Shown one piece after another: positions 35,209 through 46,500 of a DNA stretch of 47,662 nucleotides; the stretch's first letter is position 1, and the number at the start of each line of letters is the position of its first letter. The position numbers were made by a program, and so were the translations under genes. Source of the stretch: an uncultured Saprospiraceae bacterium. GTDB lineage: Bacteria; Bacteroidota; Bacteroidia; Chitinophagales; Saprospiraceae. The notes beneath the pieces were generated by a model. The model did no database searches. It was not told the DNA's origin and saw nothing but the letters and a program-made list of their open reading frames with translations. The stretch spans positions 1 to 47,662 of the forward strand of contig CALJVJ010000015.1 in NCBI GenBank assembly GCA_937974625.1, given 5' to 3'.

Positions 35209-38200
35209 ATGATAAAAAAAAGCCAACTTACTCTTTACTTTTTCTTGTTAATTGTCTTCTCCATTACTGCCCAGCATGATTTAATAAATCTTATCCCCTC
35301 AGATGCTGCCACTCACAAAGCCATTCAATCAGGCGACTGGTCTCTTCCTGCTACTTGGGAAGGAAACAGCGTACCAGATAATGCGGCTATTGTTCATATT
35401 CCCGCAGATATTTCCGTCACTTATAAAGAAAAGTCAAACGCCCACTTTTTTGCCCTTAGAGTAGACGGAACACTGACCATTAAACAAACTAGTGCTAGTG
35501 ATACTACAAGGCTCATCTTTGATACTTTTGTAGGAACGCATACTTCCAATATCAAAATCAAGGCAGAAAATGCTACTGACGGATTTATTGATTTACAAAT
35601 CAAACCATTTGATATCAATGCACACAAAGCAGGAAATAGTGGGTATGCCCAAAATTGGAATACGACTGCTACTAATCATTTCGAAGATAGTCTAATAACC
35701 TACCAAATAGAATATACGGTTGGTCCAAAAAGTCGATTTAACGCCTTTGAGGACATTATGGAAGGAGATACTTACGTCACGGTTGGTGATACCATTATTA
35801 TGGAAGATGGGCTTGGGGTATTAGGCAGATATTCTTGGGATTCAACTCAACTTTCTTTGGGATTAGTGACAATGGGTAAGATTGAAATACTAGGTCAAGA
35901 AAAAGGAGTCATGACCAAATTATCCGCCAATGCCTTAAAAAATCAAAATCTCGTCAAATTAGACACTTTGCCAAATGGATGGAAAATAGGCGATCAAATC
36001 CTAATTACCTCAGGAGGCAATAAAGACGCAACGTCTAATGGAAGTGAAATCGCTACAATTGCAGCAATTGATGGAACAACTATTACGACAACAGCAAATT
36101 TGGCAAAAAATCATGAAGGACGGATGCAAGATGATTTGCATTGTTACGTAGGGGATATGACTAGAAATATTCGGTTTAAATCTACTGACCATTCTGCAAC
36201 TACTCGACGTGGGCATTTTATGGTGATGCACAATCCAACCAGCGTTAACATTAAAAATGCAGCATTTCTGGACATGGGGCGAACGGATAAAAGTAGAATA
36301 TTAGACGACTTAATTTGGGAAAAATGGGTAAAACCAAAAGTTTTCAAATCCAAAATTTCTGCCCTTGGACAAGAATGTTCTCAATTAAAACTAAATCCTA
36401 AAGCGGATATTACCAACCATCGAGGTCGTTATTCTATTCATTTACATAAATTAGGTACGGCTTATGGGACAAATATGGCTAATGTAACGGGAAATGTTGT
36501 TTGGGGCAACCCCGGTTGGGGGATTGCACATCATGGTTCACATGCCGATATTTCTCAAAATGTAGTGTATGATGTAACTGGGTCGGGCATTGTTTCGGAG
36601 GCTGGAAATGAAACTGGTTTTTGGGATAATAACTTAGTCGTAGATATTAAAGTAGGCCATGATGTAAGCCCTTATACCGCCTCTCTGTTTTATGATGATT
36701 ATTTATTTACAGGTCAGGGTTTAGGCATGAAAGGCAGAGCGGTTGTTTGTCGAGGGAATGTAATTGCCGATGCTAATTTTGCGGTAGGCGTGATTAATTT
36801 TAATGCCGCCATCAATAGTTTAAGTCGGATGGATTCCGAATCTTTAGCAAAACTTCGACCAGGATTTGAAATAGACCAGTTTCCTATGAGTCAAAATGGA
36901 TATAGTATAGAAGGAGACTCGATTATGCCTTTGGAAGTGGCTTTAATCATGAAAAATACCACCATTATCAATTCTGTCAGAGGACTACGGTCTATCGAAA
37001 GAGATATGGGCATTAATCATGAATCACGTTCTATTTTTGATGGATTTAAGGCATGGGGTGTAAGTGTCGGCATCGGCATTACTTATCAGGCTGATTATTC
37101 TTTTAGAGATGTTTTTATTTCTGGTAAAAATGATAATTCGGTCGGTTTAGATTTGTGGAAACATTCCCATAATCACTCTTTTGAGCGTATCAAATTAGCA
37201 GATTTACAATATGGAATTACTGCCTCTAAATTGGTTGAATCTGGAAATGGGTTGTTAAAAACAAGAAATAATGGATTTACGCCTTGGCTATTTGTAGATT
37301 TAGACACTTCAAATGTTGAGCATTTTTATAAATTTGAAAAAGAAGACCCCGACATTACTGCTAATTATAACCAACATCCAGACAATCCAATTATAATCAG
37401 TTCTTCCGTATTACCGAGCACTAGACAGAAGACTTTTACGCTTAATGACTCGGCAGATTTAGTAGTTGATTTAGCGCTCAATGATTTACAATTTAAAGTA
37501 GACGGGGCAGTGAATGATAGAACGGGTACTTATGAATATGGTATTAAGCAAGCAGAGGCGCAAGGCGATTTGAGATTAGACTACCCAGAACGGATTTATG
37601 AATTTGTCTCCCAAGCCAAATTGGAGGCATATTTAGCCGCAAACGACCTTTTTAAAGATACCGCCAATAATGACCAACTATATTTTATTGTCAATGAAAT
37701 CATCGTTGACCGAACGACTTTTGAGCCAACTACTTTTCCCATCAGAGTTAAAATTTTAAATGCGCCAAATACCACTGCTTATAGTAACCCGAAAATAGAA
37801 GACCCCGCCAATTTATTACCAACCAATCAGTTATTAAGCAGAGCTGGTACAGCCTCTCAAAGTAGTACGAGCACAACTACCTCGTTTGAAGGAGAATCAA
37901 TTGACCCGCTACCAGAAAGAGCAATTGATGGAAATAATAGCGGAAGACTCAATGTGAATTTATACCAAAGAGGACTATTGCCTGTAGGTTCTTCCGCTAT
38001 TACTAAAATGGAAAATGAACCATGGTGGGAATTGGATTTAGGAGCAACTAAAATCATTGAATACATTGATATCTGGAATACGTTGGAAATGCATGGCGAC
38101 CAGCAGGAAACGCCATCTACTCATTTCAAAGATTTTTATGTCCTAATTAGTGATACTCCTTTTGGAAATGTTGGTTTGTCGGCCGCTAGAGCTATTGCCG

Positions 38201-39930
38201 ATGATGAATACTATAAAGATAATAGTCTTACCCAACTTTTTTCATTGAATGAATTAAATACAGTAGGTCGATATGTTCGCATTCAAGCTGTAGGAAATAC
38301 GATTGTAGGGTTGGCGGAAGTGGATATTATAGGGAGAGCATTCTCTGGCGTGCCCGATTGCAATGGCGACCTAAACGGTTTAGCTTATATTGACAATTGT
38401 GGAACTTGTGTCAAAGGGAATACAGGCGTAGACCCTTGTGAAAGAGATTGTAATAATGAATGGGGTGGCACCGCGAATTTTGATAATTGTGGCACTTGTG
38501 TTGGAGGAACAACGGGTAAAACCACGCCTGTAGAAATCACTTGTAATGGGATTGATGATGATTGTGACCCAGCGACCTTAGATGCCCCCGTTAATTTGGA
38601 TGATGATGGAGATGGGGTCTGTAATGATGTCGATATTTGTGCCAATGGCCCTGATACTGGAATGCCTTGTGATGATGGAAATCCATGTACCATTAATGAT
38701 ATCATAGATACTTATTGTAATTGTATCGGAACGATTTCAGCTCAAGCAATGACCACCAACATAGCTTTGGGGAAAACCGTCACACAATCCTCTACGAAAG
38801 AGGATGGGTTAGCAAGTCGAGCAATTGATGGCAATACAGACGGAGATATGAATAATAATTCTGTCACTTTTACCAATTCACAAGACAACGCATGGTGGGA
38901 AATAGATTTAGGCAATTCGATTGATATTTATCAAATCAATCTGTTTAACCGAACGGATTGTTGCACCAATCGCCTGACTGATTTTTATGTACTCGTATCC
39001 GCTACCCCCTTCGTATCTACTACGCTAACGGAAGTGTTAAATCAAAGCGGTGTAAGCAATTATTATGTACCCGATAAACCTGACCCTAAATTAACGATTG
39101 GTTTAAATCAAACTGCTCGTTATATAAGAGTTCAGTTAAATAAAAAAGCATCTTTATCGTTGGCTGAAGTAGAAATTATAGCAATTGGAACAACCACTTT
39201 ATATAAAGATGCTGATGGTGATGGCTATGGAGATAATAATAATCCGTTGACTATGGCAGATTGTGATAATCCTCCAATGGGCTATGTTCTTGATAACACT
39301 GACTTTAATGACACAGAAAAAACGGCCTATCCAGGCGCCACGGAAATTTGTGATGGAATAGATAATAATAATGATGGACAGCTAGATGAAGATACTGACT
39401 ATGATGCAGAAAATAAATTATTTCAAAGTGAAATCATACCTTCTAAAGTCTATACCGCAAGTGCCTCTATTTCAACAAATCAGAACGTCAGCATTTCAGG
39501 AAGTTCTACTGTTTCCCTTTTTGCAGGACAGCATATACTTTTAAAACCTGGTTTTTCAGTAGCTAATGGCGCAACCTTCAATGCTAAAATAGTATCCACT
39601 TGTGGTCAAAATAATGCACAGTCATTTATTTTTGACAATGCAATTTCTGATGATAAGAATTATTTAAAAACTGACTCTTGGACTATTGCACCAAATCCCT
39701 TTAATGACCAAACAACTATTCGGGTATATTTAGCAGAAGACACTCCACTTGTCTTAAATCTATATAATGCTACTGGTCAATTGATGAACCAAATTGTGAA
39801 TTTTGAAAACGCACCTAAAGGTTGGGTAACTGTTCCTTTTACAAAAAAGACATCAATGAATGGTTTATATTATGTTCAATTAATCACTAAAAATAAAGTA
39901 GCAACTAAAAAGGTAATGACCACTTTCTAA
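35209..39930 (+). CDS. Giant T9SS-secreted G8/beta-helix protein with F5/8C lectin-like domains
   Basis: 1573 residues. Order: signal peptide (1-21), G8 domain with its GDWSLPATW and VDGTLTIK strands (about 38-160), a right-handed parallel beta-helix (about 250-700), a first F5/8 type C domain (about 874-1044), and Cys-rich repeats DNCGTCVKG and DNCGTCVGG (1044-1107). Then come a second F5/8C domain of fucolectin type with FNRTDCCTNRL (1180-1328), a MopE-like Ca-binding segment DADGDGYGDNNN (1329-1399), and a beta stalk (FAGQHILLKPGFSV). It ends with a T9SS type A sorting domain (about 1484-1573, APNPFNDQTTI and MNGLYYVQL). The G8 plus beta-helix arrangement is that of CEMIP/TMEM2-type hyaluronan-degrading proteins, so surface binding or cleavage of a polysaccharide is a fair guess, not shown. 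Confidence 0.9.
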   Translation: MIKKSQLTLYFFLLIVFSITAQHDLINLIPSDAATHKAIQSGDWSLPATWEGNSVPDNAAIVHIPADISVTYKEKSNAHFFALRVDGTLTIKQTSASDTTRLIFDTFVGTHTSNIKIKAENATDGFIDLQIKPFDINAHKAGNSGYAQNWNTTATNHFEDSLITYQIEYTVGPKSRFNAFEDIMEGDTYVTVGDTIIMEDGLGVLGRYSWDSTQLSLGLVTMGKIEILGQEKGVMTKLSANALKNQNLVKLDTLPNGWKIGDQILITSGGNKDATSNGSEIATIAAIDGTTITTTANLAKNHEGRMQDDLHCYVGDMTRNIRFKSTDHSATTRRGHFMVMHNPTSVNIKNAAFLDMGRTDKSRILDDLIWEKWVKPKVFKSKISALGQECSQLKLNPKADITNHRGRYSIHLHKLGTAYGTNMANVTGNVVWGNPGWGIAHHGSHADISQNVVYDVTGSGIVSEAGNETGFWDNNLVVDIKVGHDVSPYTASLFYDDYLFTGQGLGMKGRAVVCRGNVIADANFAVGVINFNAAINSLSRMDSESLAKLRPGFEIDQFPMSQNGYSIEGDSIMPLEVALIMKNTTIINSVRGLRSIERDMGINHESRSIFDGFKAWGVSVGIGITYQADYSFRDVFISGKNDNSVGLDLWKHSHNHSFERIKLADLQYGITASKLVESGNGLLKTRNNGFTPWLFVDLDTSNVEHFYKFEKEDPDITANYNQHPDNPIIISSSVLPSTRQKTFTLNDSADLVVDLALNDLQFKVDGAVNDRTGTYEYGIKQAEAQGDLRLDYPERIYEFVSQAKLEAYLAANDLFKDTANNDQLYFIVNEIIVDRTTFEPTTFPIRVKILNAPNTTAYSNPKIEDPANLLPTNQLLSRAGTASQSSTSTTTSFEGESIDPLPERAIDGNNSGRLNVNLYQRGLLPVGSSAITKMENEPWWELDLGATKIIEYIDIWNTLEMHGDQQETPSTHFKDFYVLISDTPFGNVGLSAARAIADDEYYKDNSLTQLFSLNELNTVGRYVRIQAVGNTIVGLAEVDIIGRAFSGVPDCNGDLNGLAYIDNCGTCVKGNTGVDPCERDCNNEWGGTANFDNCGTCVGGTTGKTTPVEITCNGIDDDCDPATLDAPVNLDDDGDGVCNDVDICANGPDTGMPCDDGNPCTINDIIDTYCNCIGTISAQAMTTNIALGKTVTQSSTKEDGLASRAIDGNTDGDMNNNSVTFTNSQDNAWWEIDLGNSIDIYQINLFNRTDCCTNRLTDFYVLVSATPFVSTTLTEVLNQSGVSNYYVPDKPDPKLTIGLNQTARYIRVQLNKKASLSLAEVEIIAIGTTTLYKDADGDGYGDNNNPLTMADCDNPPMGYVLDNTDFNDTEKTAYPGATEICDGIDNNNDGQLDEDTDYDAENKLFQSEIIPSKVYTASASISTNQNVSISGSSTVSLFAGQHILLKPGFSVANGATFNAKIVSTCGQNNAQSFIFDNAISDDKNYLKTDSWTIAPNPFNDQTTIRVYLAEDTPLVLNLYNATGQLMNQIVNFENAPKGWVTVPFTKKTSMNGLYYVQLITKNKVATKKVMTTF

Positions 39931-39937
39931 TAGAGTA

Positions 39938-40735
39938 TTACTTGCTCTTTTTATTAAAAAACAACTTAGCATTTTTTATAAAATCTGCTTTATGTAGGCC
40001 TTCATGCACAGAATGCGGCTGATTCGGAACTATCCATAAATCGGAATGAGGTAAATACTGTCTAGCTCGAAAAGCCTCTTTCAATTGAATCCCCTCATCA
40101 TCGTCCCCGAAGACTAACATCACATCTGTCTGGATACGCTTTAGTTCTTCGTCACTGACTTTGACTGTATAATTTTTGAATTGCTCCATTAGGGACCGTA
40201 CTTGTTGCTCGTTGGAATGGTAAGCATTCATCCACGGAAAATTATCTTTATTTTCAAAAGTAAATGCTTTCAAATAGTCTGGATGGTTATTCACATCCCA
40301 GGTTCCTACTGCTCCAATGGTTATCATTGATTCAATAATAGTGGGATTTATAATGGCTAATTGGAACAGCACATCCCCGCCATAACTAAAACCAACTGCC
40401 TTGACGGTATCCAATTCTAAGTATTTTAGTAATGCTTCTAAATCTTTGGCTACTGACCGAATCGATAAGTCAGAAGTAAAACCATCCGACTTACCGTGAC
40501 CAGTTAAGTCTATAATATACACTTCATAATCTTCTCTAAAATCAGCTATAAATGGAGTCCACATTCTAGAAGATAAGGTATAACCATGTAATAAAATTAG
40601 CGGTTCGCCTTCCCCATAGACCTCATAATAAAGATGAGTATCATTGACTGAGACACTTTCTGCTTTCTTTGGCATTTGTCCAAAACAAAAAGTGGTTGCT
40701 AAAAATAAAGATAAAAGAAGAAGCATATTTTTCAT
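39938..40735 (-). CDS. Exported alpha/beta hydrolase
   Basis: 265 residues with a signal peptide (MKNMLLLLSLFLATTFCFG). The fold's landmarks are HGYTLSSRMW (oxyanion region), the nucleophile elbow GFSYGG (Ser117), the acid in VFGDDDEG (Asp211) and the histidine in NQPHSVHEG (His241, or His244). The family includes esterases, lactonases and haloperoxidase-like enzymes; substrate unknown. Periplasmic location is inferred from the signal. It converges with the giant G8 gene, only 7 bases apart. Confidence 0.88.
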   Translation of the reverse strand: MKNMLLLLSLFLATTFCFGQMPKKAESVSVNDTHLYYEVYGEGEPLILLHGYTLSSRMWTPFIADFREDYEVYIIDLTGHGKSDGFTSDLSIRSVAKDLEALLKYLELDTVKAVGFSYGGDVLFQLAIINPTIIESMITIGAVGTWDVNNHPDYLKAFTFENKDNFPWMNAYHSNEQQVRSLMEQFKNYTVKVSDEELKRIQTDVMLVFGDDDEGIQLKEAFRARQYLPHSDLWIVPNQPHSVHEGLHKADFIKNAKLFFNKKSK

Positions 40736-40832
40736 GAGTAGCTCAATTTTGGTTGACTTAAGTGTATGCGCTAAACATAAGTCTATTTTGACTAATATAA
40801 TTCCAAATTAAGCCTAAATCATTCCTTTAATT

Positions 40833-40867
40833 TTGGCAATCAATCCCTTTATAAAATTGTAACTTTG
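40833..40867 (+). promoter_or_regulatory. Candidate promoter of the pseudouridine synthase gene
   Basis: TTG (40833-40835), 24-base spacer, TAACTTTG (40860-40867), about 20 bases before the ATG. The box is perfect; the spacing is a little long. Confidence 0.4.
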
Positions 40868-40886
40868 CGCACTAAAAAATAAGTAC

Positions 40887-42575
40887 ATGATAGCTGCCAA
40901 AGCAAACTGTTTTATTTCTTTTCAAGAAGCAACGGATAAGTATACTTTACCCGAACGGTTCACCTTTCCTTTCTATTACGAACCGCATCCACTCAGTTTG
41001 CTTGCCGCAAAAGAATTGCAACATCATCTAACCACACAAACCGAATGGCAGCATAATTTTGGTACTGAAGCAACCAAAGAAGAAGGCGCTATCGGCAAAA
41101 TGTTCGGGGTATTAGTCGTGCAGAATCAAGCTGGAGAACTTGGCTATCTAGCTGCCTTTTCAGGTAAATTGGCCAATGCCAATCATCATAAAAACTTTGT
41201 TCCTCCTGTGTTTGACATGCTCACAGATGGCAGCTTTTTTAGAGTAGGAGAATTGCTGGTCAATGAAATGACTGCCCAAATACAACAATTAGAAAGCAAT
41301 CCCGACTACCAAGCTTTCAAAACTACCTATGATACAGATAAAAAACTAGCCATCAGTCGAATAACCGAAGCAAAGGCAGATTTTAAGGCTAAGAAAAAAG
41401 CTAGAAAAGAACAACGGCAATCCGCTAAAGAAACGTTGTCTGCCGACAAGTATGCACTATTGGATAACGAATTAAGTCAAGCCAGCATTAAGGCGCATTA
41501 TTACTTAAAAGACTTACAAAAATATTGGGCCAATCGACTCAAAGAGAATGAAGCAAAGATGGCCGAAATTGCGGCACCACTTCGGCAATTAAAACAAAAG
41601 CGAAAAGCAAAATCCAATAGCCTTCAAAAACAACTATTCGAAGCCTATACATTTTTGAATGCGCAGAAAGAAAATAAAAGTTTATTGGATATTTTTGAGT
41701 CTACCGCCCGAAAAACACCACCTTCAGCAGCAGGAGAATGTGCAGCGCCAAAATTGCTACAATATGCCTACTTGCACAATTTAAAACCTGTCGCTATGGC
41801 AGAATTTTGGTGGGGTCAGTCTCCAAAATCAGCTGTCAGAAGGCATGCGCAATTTTATCCTTCTTGTCGGGGCAAATGCGAACCCATTTTAGGGCATATG
41901 CTACAAGGTTTGCAAGTGGATGAAAATCCGATGCTAACCAATCCTGCCGAAGGAAAAACCATAGACATCGTCTATGAAGATGCTCAATTATTAGTAATTA
42001 ACAAACCTACCGAATTCCTTTCTGTTCCTGGAAAAAACATACAGGACTCTGTTTATCAGCGTATTAAAGACCGATATCCAAAAGCTACGGGTCCACTAAT
42101 CGTACATAGATTAGACATGTCTACTTCTGGCTTAATGCTCATTGCTAAATCAGAAAAGACCCATCATTATTTACAATATCAGTTCATTAAACGCTTGGTC
42201 AAAAAACGGTACGTGGCTTTATTGGATGGTATTATTTCAGCAGATGAGGGTGTGATTGAATTGCCTTTACGGGTAGATTTGGATAATCGACCACAGCAGT
42301 TGGTTTGTTATGAACATGGCAAAAATGCCAAAACGGAATGGAAGGTATTGGAACGAAAGAATGGTACAACTCGAATTCATTTTTTTCCAATTACTGGTCG
42401 GACGCATCAACTGCGGGTTCATGCGGCACACCCTTCGGGGCTAAATACACCGATTATTGGAGATGATTTGTATGGCGTGAAGGGTGAACGCTTGTGTCTG
42501 CATGCGGAGTGGATTGAGTTTCGGCATCCGATTAGTAAGGAGACGGTTCAGTTTGAGTTGGCGGCAGGTTTTTAA
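40887..42575 (+). CDS. RluA-family pseudouridine synthase with long N-terminal extension
   Basis: 562 residues, about twice the size of a plain RluA protein. The C-terminal half (about 350-562) is the catalytic domain with VHRLDMSTSGL, whose Asp410 is the expected nucleophile, plus VKKRYVALLDG and GRTHQLRVHAAH. The N-terminal 350 residues include a coiled-coil stretch rich in Lys and Glu, and a segment with GECAAPKLLQYAY and SCRGKCEP cysteines. This longer form occurs in other Bacteroidota and gammaproteobacteria. The enzyme converts uridine to pseudouridine in tRNA or rRNA; the target site cannot be read from sequence. Its stop overlaps the stop of the convergent GDYXXLXY gene by three bases. 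Confidence 0.9.
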   Translation: MIAAKANCFISFQEATDKYTLPERFTFPFYYEPHPLSLLAAKELQHHLTTQTEWQHNFGTEATKEEGAIGKMFGVLVVQNQAGELGYLAAFSGKLANANHHKNFVPPVFDMLTDGSFFRVGELLVNEMTAQIQQLESNPDYQAFKTTYDTDKKLAISRITEAKADFKAKKKARKEQRQSAKETLSADKYALLDNELSQASIKAHYYLKDLQKYWANRLKENEAKMAEIAAPLRQLKQKRKAKSNSLQKQLFEAYTFLNAQKENKSLLDIFESTARKTPPSAAGECAAPKLLQYAYLHNLKPVAMAEFWWGQSPKSAVRRHAQFYPSCRGKCEPILGHMLQGLQVDENPMLTNPAEGKTIDIVYEDAQLLVINKPTEFLSVPGKNIQDSVYQRIKDRYPKATGPLIVHRLDMSTSGLMLIAKSEKTHHYLQYQFIKRLVKKRYVALLDGIISADEGVIELPLRVDLDNRPQQLVCYEHGKNAKTEWKVLERKNGTTRIHFFPITGRTHQLRVHAAHPSGLNTPIIGDDLYGVKGERLCLHAEWIEFRHPISKETVQFELAAGF

Positions 42576-43135
42576 TCTACATCCATAACCACATCCCGTA
42601 TAGAAACCCCATCCACCAAAACATCCTCCAAAGCCGCCTTTCCTTCATTTATCACCACCAAACCATACACATTCGTTGTAGAATCTCGCCACAAATTCCG
42701 AAACATCGCCTCTGCTTTGGGCGCTTTAGACTCTTCCATATAAAAACGTTCAAAAGGGTATTTGATAGTCACCCGAGTAGGATTGTCCCCCCAGACACTA
42801 GCGACCTCTGCTTTAACAAAGTGTTTATCATCAATAGGAGCGACTTTTTCCAAACTAGCAATTTCTGCATAACCAGTAGCAGCCTCTTGTATCCTGACAA
42901 AAACAGGTTCTCCACTATACCACTTTTCACCATTAGTCACCTCAACTCTATCTGCAACATAGTTCAGGACCACAAATTTACCTCGAAAAGGGTCGTTCGG
43001 GTCGATAGGTTGAGTTTTAAATTTAAAAGGAGTGCCTTCATGGAGGATAGTTTCTTGTTGCATAATCATGTTCAAAGGAACGAACCATTGCATCAGAAAG
43101 GCGGCAACAAGAAATAAAACGGTTATTTTTTTCAT
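42572..43135 (-). CDS. GDYXXLXY-type membrane-anchored protein
   Basis: 187 residues with an N-terminal hydrophobic anchor or uncleaved signal (ITVLFLVAAFLMQWFVPL). The family's name-giving motif is present in variant form: DPNDPFRGKFVVLNYVAD, where the usual text is DPxDPxRGDYxxLxY. The remainder is beta-rich with a conserved YPFERFYMEE stretch. Members often sit beside a multi-spanning DUF4401/DUF2157 membrane protein; none is seen here. Function unknown, probably periplasmic. Convergent with the pseudouridine synthase. Confidence 0.8.
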   Translation of the reverse strand: MKKITVLFLVAAFLMQWFVPLNMIMQQETILHEGTPFKFKTQPIDPNDPFRGKFVVLNYVADRVEVTNGEKWYSGEPVFVRIQEAATGYAEIASLEKVAPIDDKHFVKAEVASVWGDNPTRVTIKYPFERFYMEESKAPKAEAMFRNLWRDSTTNVYGLVVINEGKAALEDVLVDGVSIRDVVMDVD

Positions 43136-43552
43136 AGCTAATTTCTATTCCATAAATATAATCAACTATTTTTAAAAGAGCGGGAACAAAGGAATGAATC
43201 GTTACGGACGAGAAATAATTACTTACGCAAAATAGAATAAAGTCATTCAATCCAATTTTTTTGGTAGTGAAATAGGGGTTCTTTGATGTGAATTCGTTTT
43301 AAAGGAAAAATAGCAACAAAAATTCATTCAAAAACAATATACTTTCAGCAAAAAATGATTCCATTAAATGGTGATTTTACAGCAAAAAAAATGAAAAGCA
43401 ATATTATTTGATACTTTTGTCGTTATAGCATAACTTTGGATACTTCCCGTTTCCTTCCCCAAATTCCCTATAAAATAAGTTAAGAATCTATATGACTCTA
43501 ATTCAATTAGGGATTAGATTACTATCGTTTTATCAAAAGATAATCAACTTTT
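43136..43552. other. Intergenic region before the metalloprotease gene
   Basis: 417 AT-rich bases. A TACTTTTG box at 43412-43419, 134 bases before the ATG, matches TAnnTTTG but lacks a TTG partner. No ORF of substance, no strong hairpin. Confidence 0.5.
43412..43419 (+). promoter_or_regulatory. Candidate -7 box for the metalloprotease gene
   Basis: TACTTTTG, a perfect TAnnTTTG match in the only upstream region of the gene. No -33 TTG at a fitting distance, so low certainty. Confidence 0.3.
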
Positions 43553-46500
43553 ATGCAGTTCAGAAAAACACTTTTTCTTACAACCTTACTTTTCTTTTTT
43601 GGAAATTCGTTAGAACTAAATGCTCAAGCATATTTCCCTCCTTTGTTTAAGAAATCAGTTACTCAAGGCAGAGATAATTTTAAAACAGACCAAGCTGACA
43701 CGAAGAGAATCAATTATTTACAACTAGATAATTCAAGTAGAAATAAGCTGACGAAATTACCAGAAAGGCTACAATTAAATCTTTTTCCAGATGTGGAAAT
43801 TGATATTTATTTAGATAAATCAAAAAAGCAGTATTACAAAAATATGGAAGTCTATCGGGGGCGAAGTAACGATAGAAGGTTTGCACATTTAAGGCATTAT
43901 CGGGATGCCATAATTATTTACAATCCAAATACTGGAAAAATAACTGCTCAAATCGAAACGGATAAAGGGGCTTTTGAAATTAGCCCAACAACTGATGGCA
44001 ATACTTATAAAATTTCAGAATGGGAAAGTGGACAAATTAATTGCCAAGATTATATAGATAAGCATACGCTAAATCACCAAGATGAACACCAAACGACTAG
44101 TAGAAGTGGTTGTAATGAAAAGGATGCTGTTGGTAAATACGTAGCCGATTTATTTGTTGGCTATTCTTATGAAGCCTCTGTCATAGCAAATGATATAGAC
44201 GCGCATGCTTTGAGTTTGGTAGAAATGGTGAATAATGGATTGACCAATTCTTTAGTCGAAAATATATATATCCGATTGGTTGGAACAGCCATTAGTGAAC
44301 ATAATCCAGGAGTAGTAACTAGTGTCTTAGGAAATGTCTGGACTTGGTTTGCAGATGAAATAGCATTAACAGGCGCAGACTATGTGGCGAGTATCCAAGT
44401 ACCAACAGGTGGCCCATCAGAGGCAGGTGGCTGGGCAGGCGTAGGTGGTTATTCTAGTGTCAATAGTATCAATAATGCAGCGGGTGTTTTTCGCCACGAA
44501 TTAGGGCACAATGTAGGTAGTAGCCACTGTACCCCAGGTATTTTGCCTTATGCTTCAGGGTATAATAACGGAAATGTCAAAACCCACATGTGTGGCAATA
44601 ACATCAATTTCTATTCCACTCCCTTAGTCAATGATGCAGAAGGTGCACCGATTGGAGATGCCGCCACAGCGGATAACGGAAGAGTTTGGACAGAACGAGC
44701 TGCCACTGTTTCTAGTCGCCAAAAACATACTATTTTGTTTGATGAAAATGATACAGGTTGTGGGTCTTCTGCGCTAGAAAATGGTCGATATTACATCCAA
44801 AATATCAATAGCGAAAAATATTTAGCAACTGATAATGGCAATACCGCAAGAGGTACAAAAATTACCCAAGCAGATGCTCAAGCTGCTAATAATCAATGGG
44901 ATTTGATAGGTGTGACGCCCAACTCCTTTAGAATGATTCATACTGCATCTGGCAGATATATTGATGTGCCAGGCAATTCAAGTTCAGCAGGAACGGATAT
45001 GATTTTGTGGTCTGCACATGGTAATGCAAATCAAATATTTTCGATTGATGAAATGGGTACAGATACCTTTACCATCAAAGCAAATAATGGCCAATGCTTG
45101 CAAATACAAGACAGCGGTTTAATAGAAGGAGATACAATTGAGCAAAATAGTTGTGATAATACTTTGAATACCAAATGGCGATTTATCCTAATTCCAGATG
45201 CAAATGTTTTGAGTATGGAGGTAACCACCACAAATATTAGTTGCTACGGCAATGCTACTGGAACCGCAACTGCGACAGCAACAGGAGGAACAGGGAATTA
45301 CACTTACACATGGAGTACGGGAGGAACAGGTCCAACAATTAACAATCTATCAGCAGGAAATTATTCCGTAACTATTGATGATGGAATAACCAACTTTCCC
45401 TATTCCTTTAGTGTCAAACAAGCTGCCCCTTTTGAAGTAACTTTAACTAAAGTTCAATCGACCGCTCCTTCAGGTGCCAATTCGACGGCAACAATTGCTG
45501 TTTCTGATGGTACTATGCCCTATATGTACGCTTGGAGCAATGGAAATACAGGTACAACAGCTACTAATTTACCAGCAGGTTTACACGATGTAACCATCAC
45601 CGATATCAACGGTTGTACCTTAGTAAAAGAGTTTTTCATTGATTGTCCTGATAAATATAAATTATGTGATGATGGCAATGCAGACACATATGGAGACCGC
45701 ATTGATGCAAATTGTAATTGTGTTGGAAATACTTTTACTTGTGATAATGGTTTAGCTGTTGCAAATGTTGCCATAGGTAAAACTGCTACTCAATCTAGCA
45801 CCAACAGTTCAGCGGATGCCAATCGTGCCATTGATGGAAATAGAGATGGTGTTTTTGGGAATGGCTCAGTGACAGCGACCGATGCCGTTGAAGATTTTAA
45901 TGCATGGTGGCAAGTTGATTTAAAAGACGAGACTGCTATTACTGGAATTTTAATCAATAATAGAACTGATTGTTGTACTGGAAGATTAGAAGATTATTAT
46001 GTTTTTATCTCTACTACTCCTTTTATTAGCGACGATTTGACAACGACACAAAATCAAGTAGGTATTGTTTATCACCATTATTTCGAAAATGCTACCCCAC
46101 TTCCTGATACGCTAATCGAAGTCGCAGCAACGGGCCGATACGTCAGAATTCAATCTGGCAGTGAACGAGCGTTGAATTTGGCGGAAGTTGAGGTTTATGC
46201 TTGTGGTGTACCCACTGCTACAAATATTACCGCCAATCCTTTAGGTGAAAATCAGTACGAATTAAAGGGTTACGTTATTCCTAACGGAGCGACCATAAGT
46301 AACATAAACATAGAACATGGTGAAACTGACTTTTCTACCAGTAACACCATTGATATTACTAATATTGGTTCGGCGGATACTTTTTACATCAATACGATAG
46401 TGAATATTGGTAGTGCTAATAATTATCAGTATAGAATTAAGTACGATACGCCTGCAAAAAGTTATTATACCAATGGTTTTCCTTTTTCTGTAAATGCGGG

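Noticed and set aside
43136..43250. Extra minus-strand frame overlapping the GDYXXLXY gene start
   Set aside because: The 70-codon frame overlaps the real gene's signal region in another phase and has no protein-like character.
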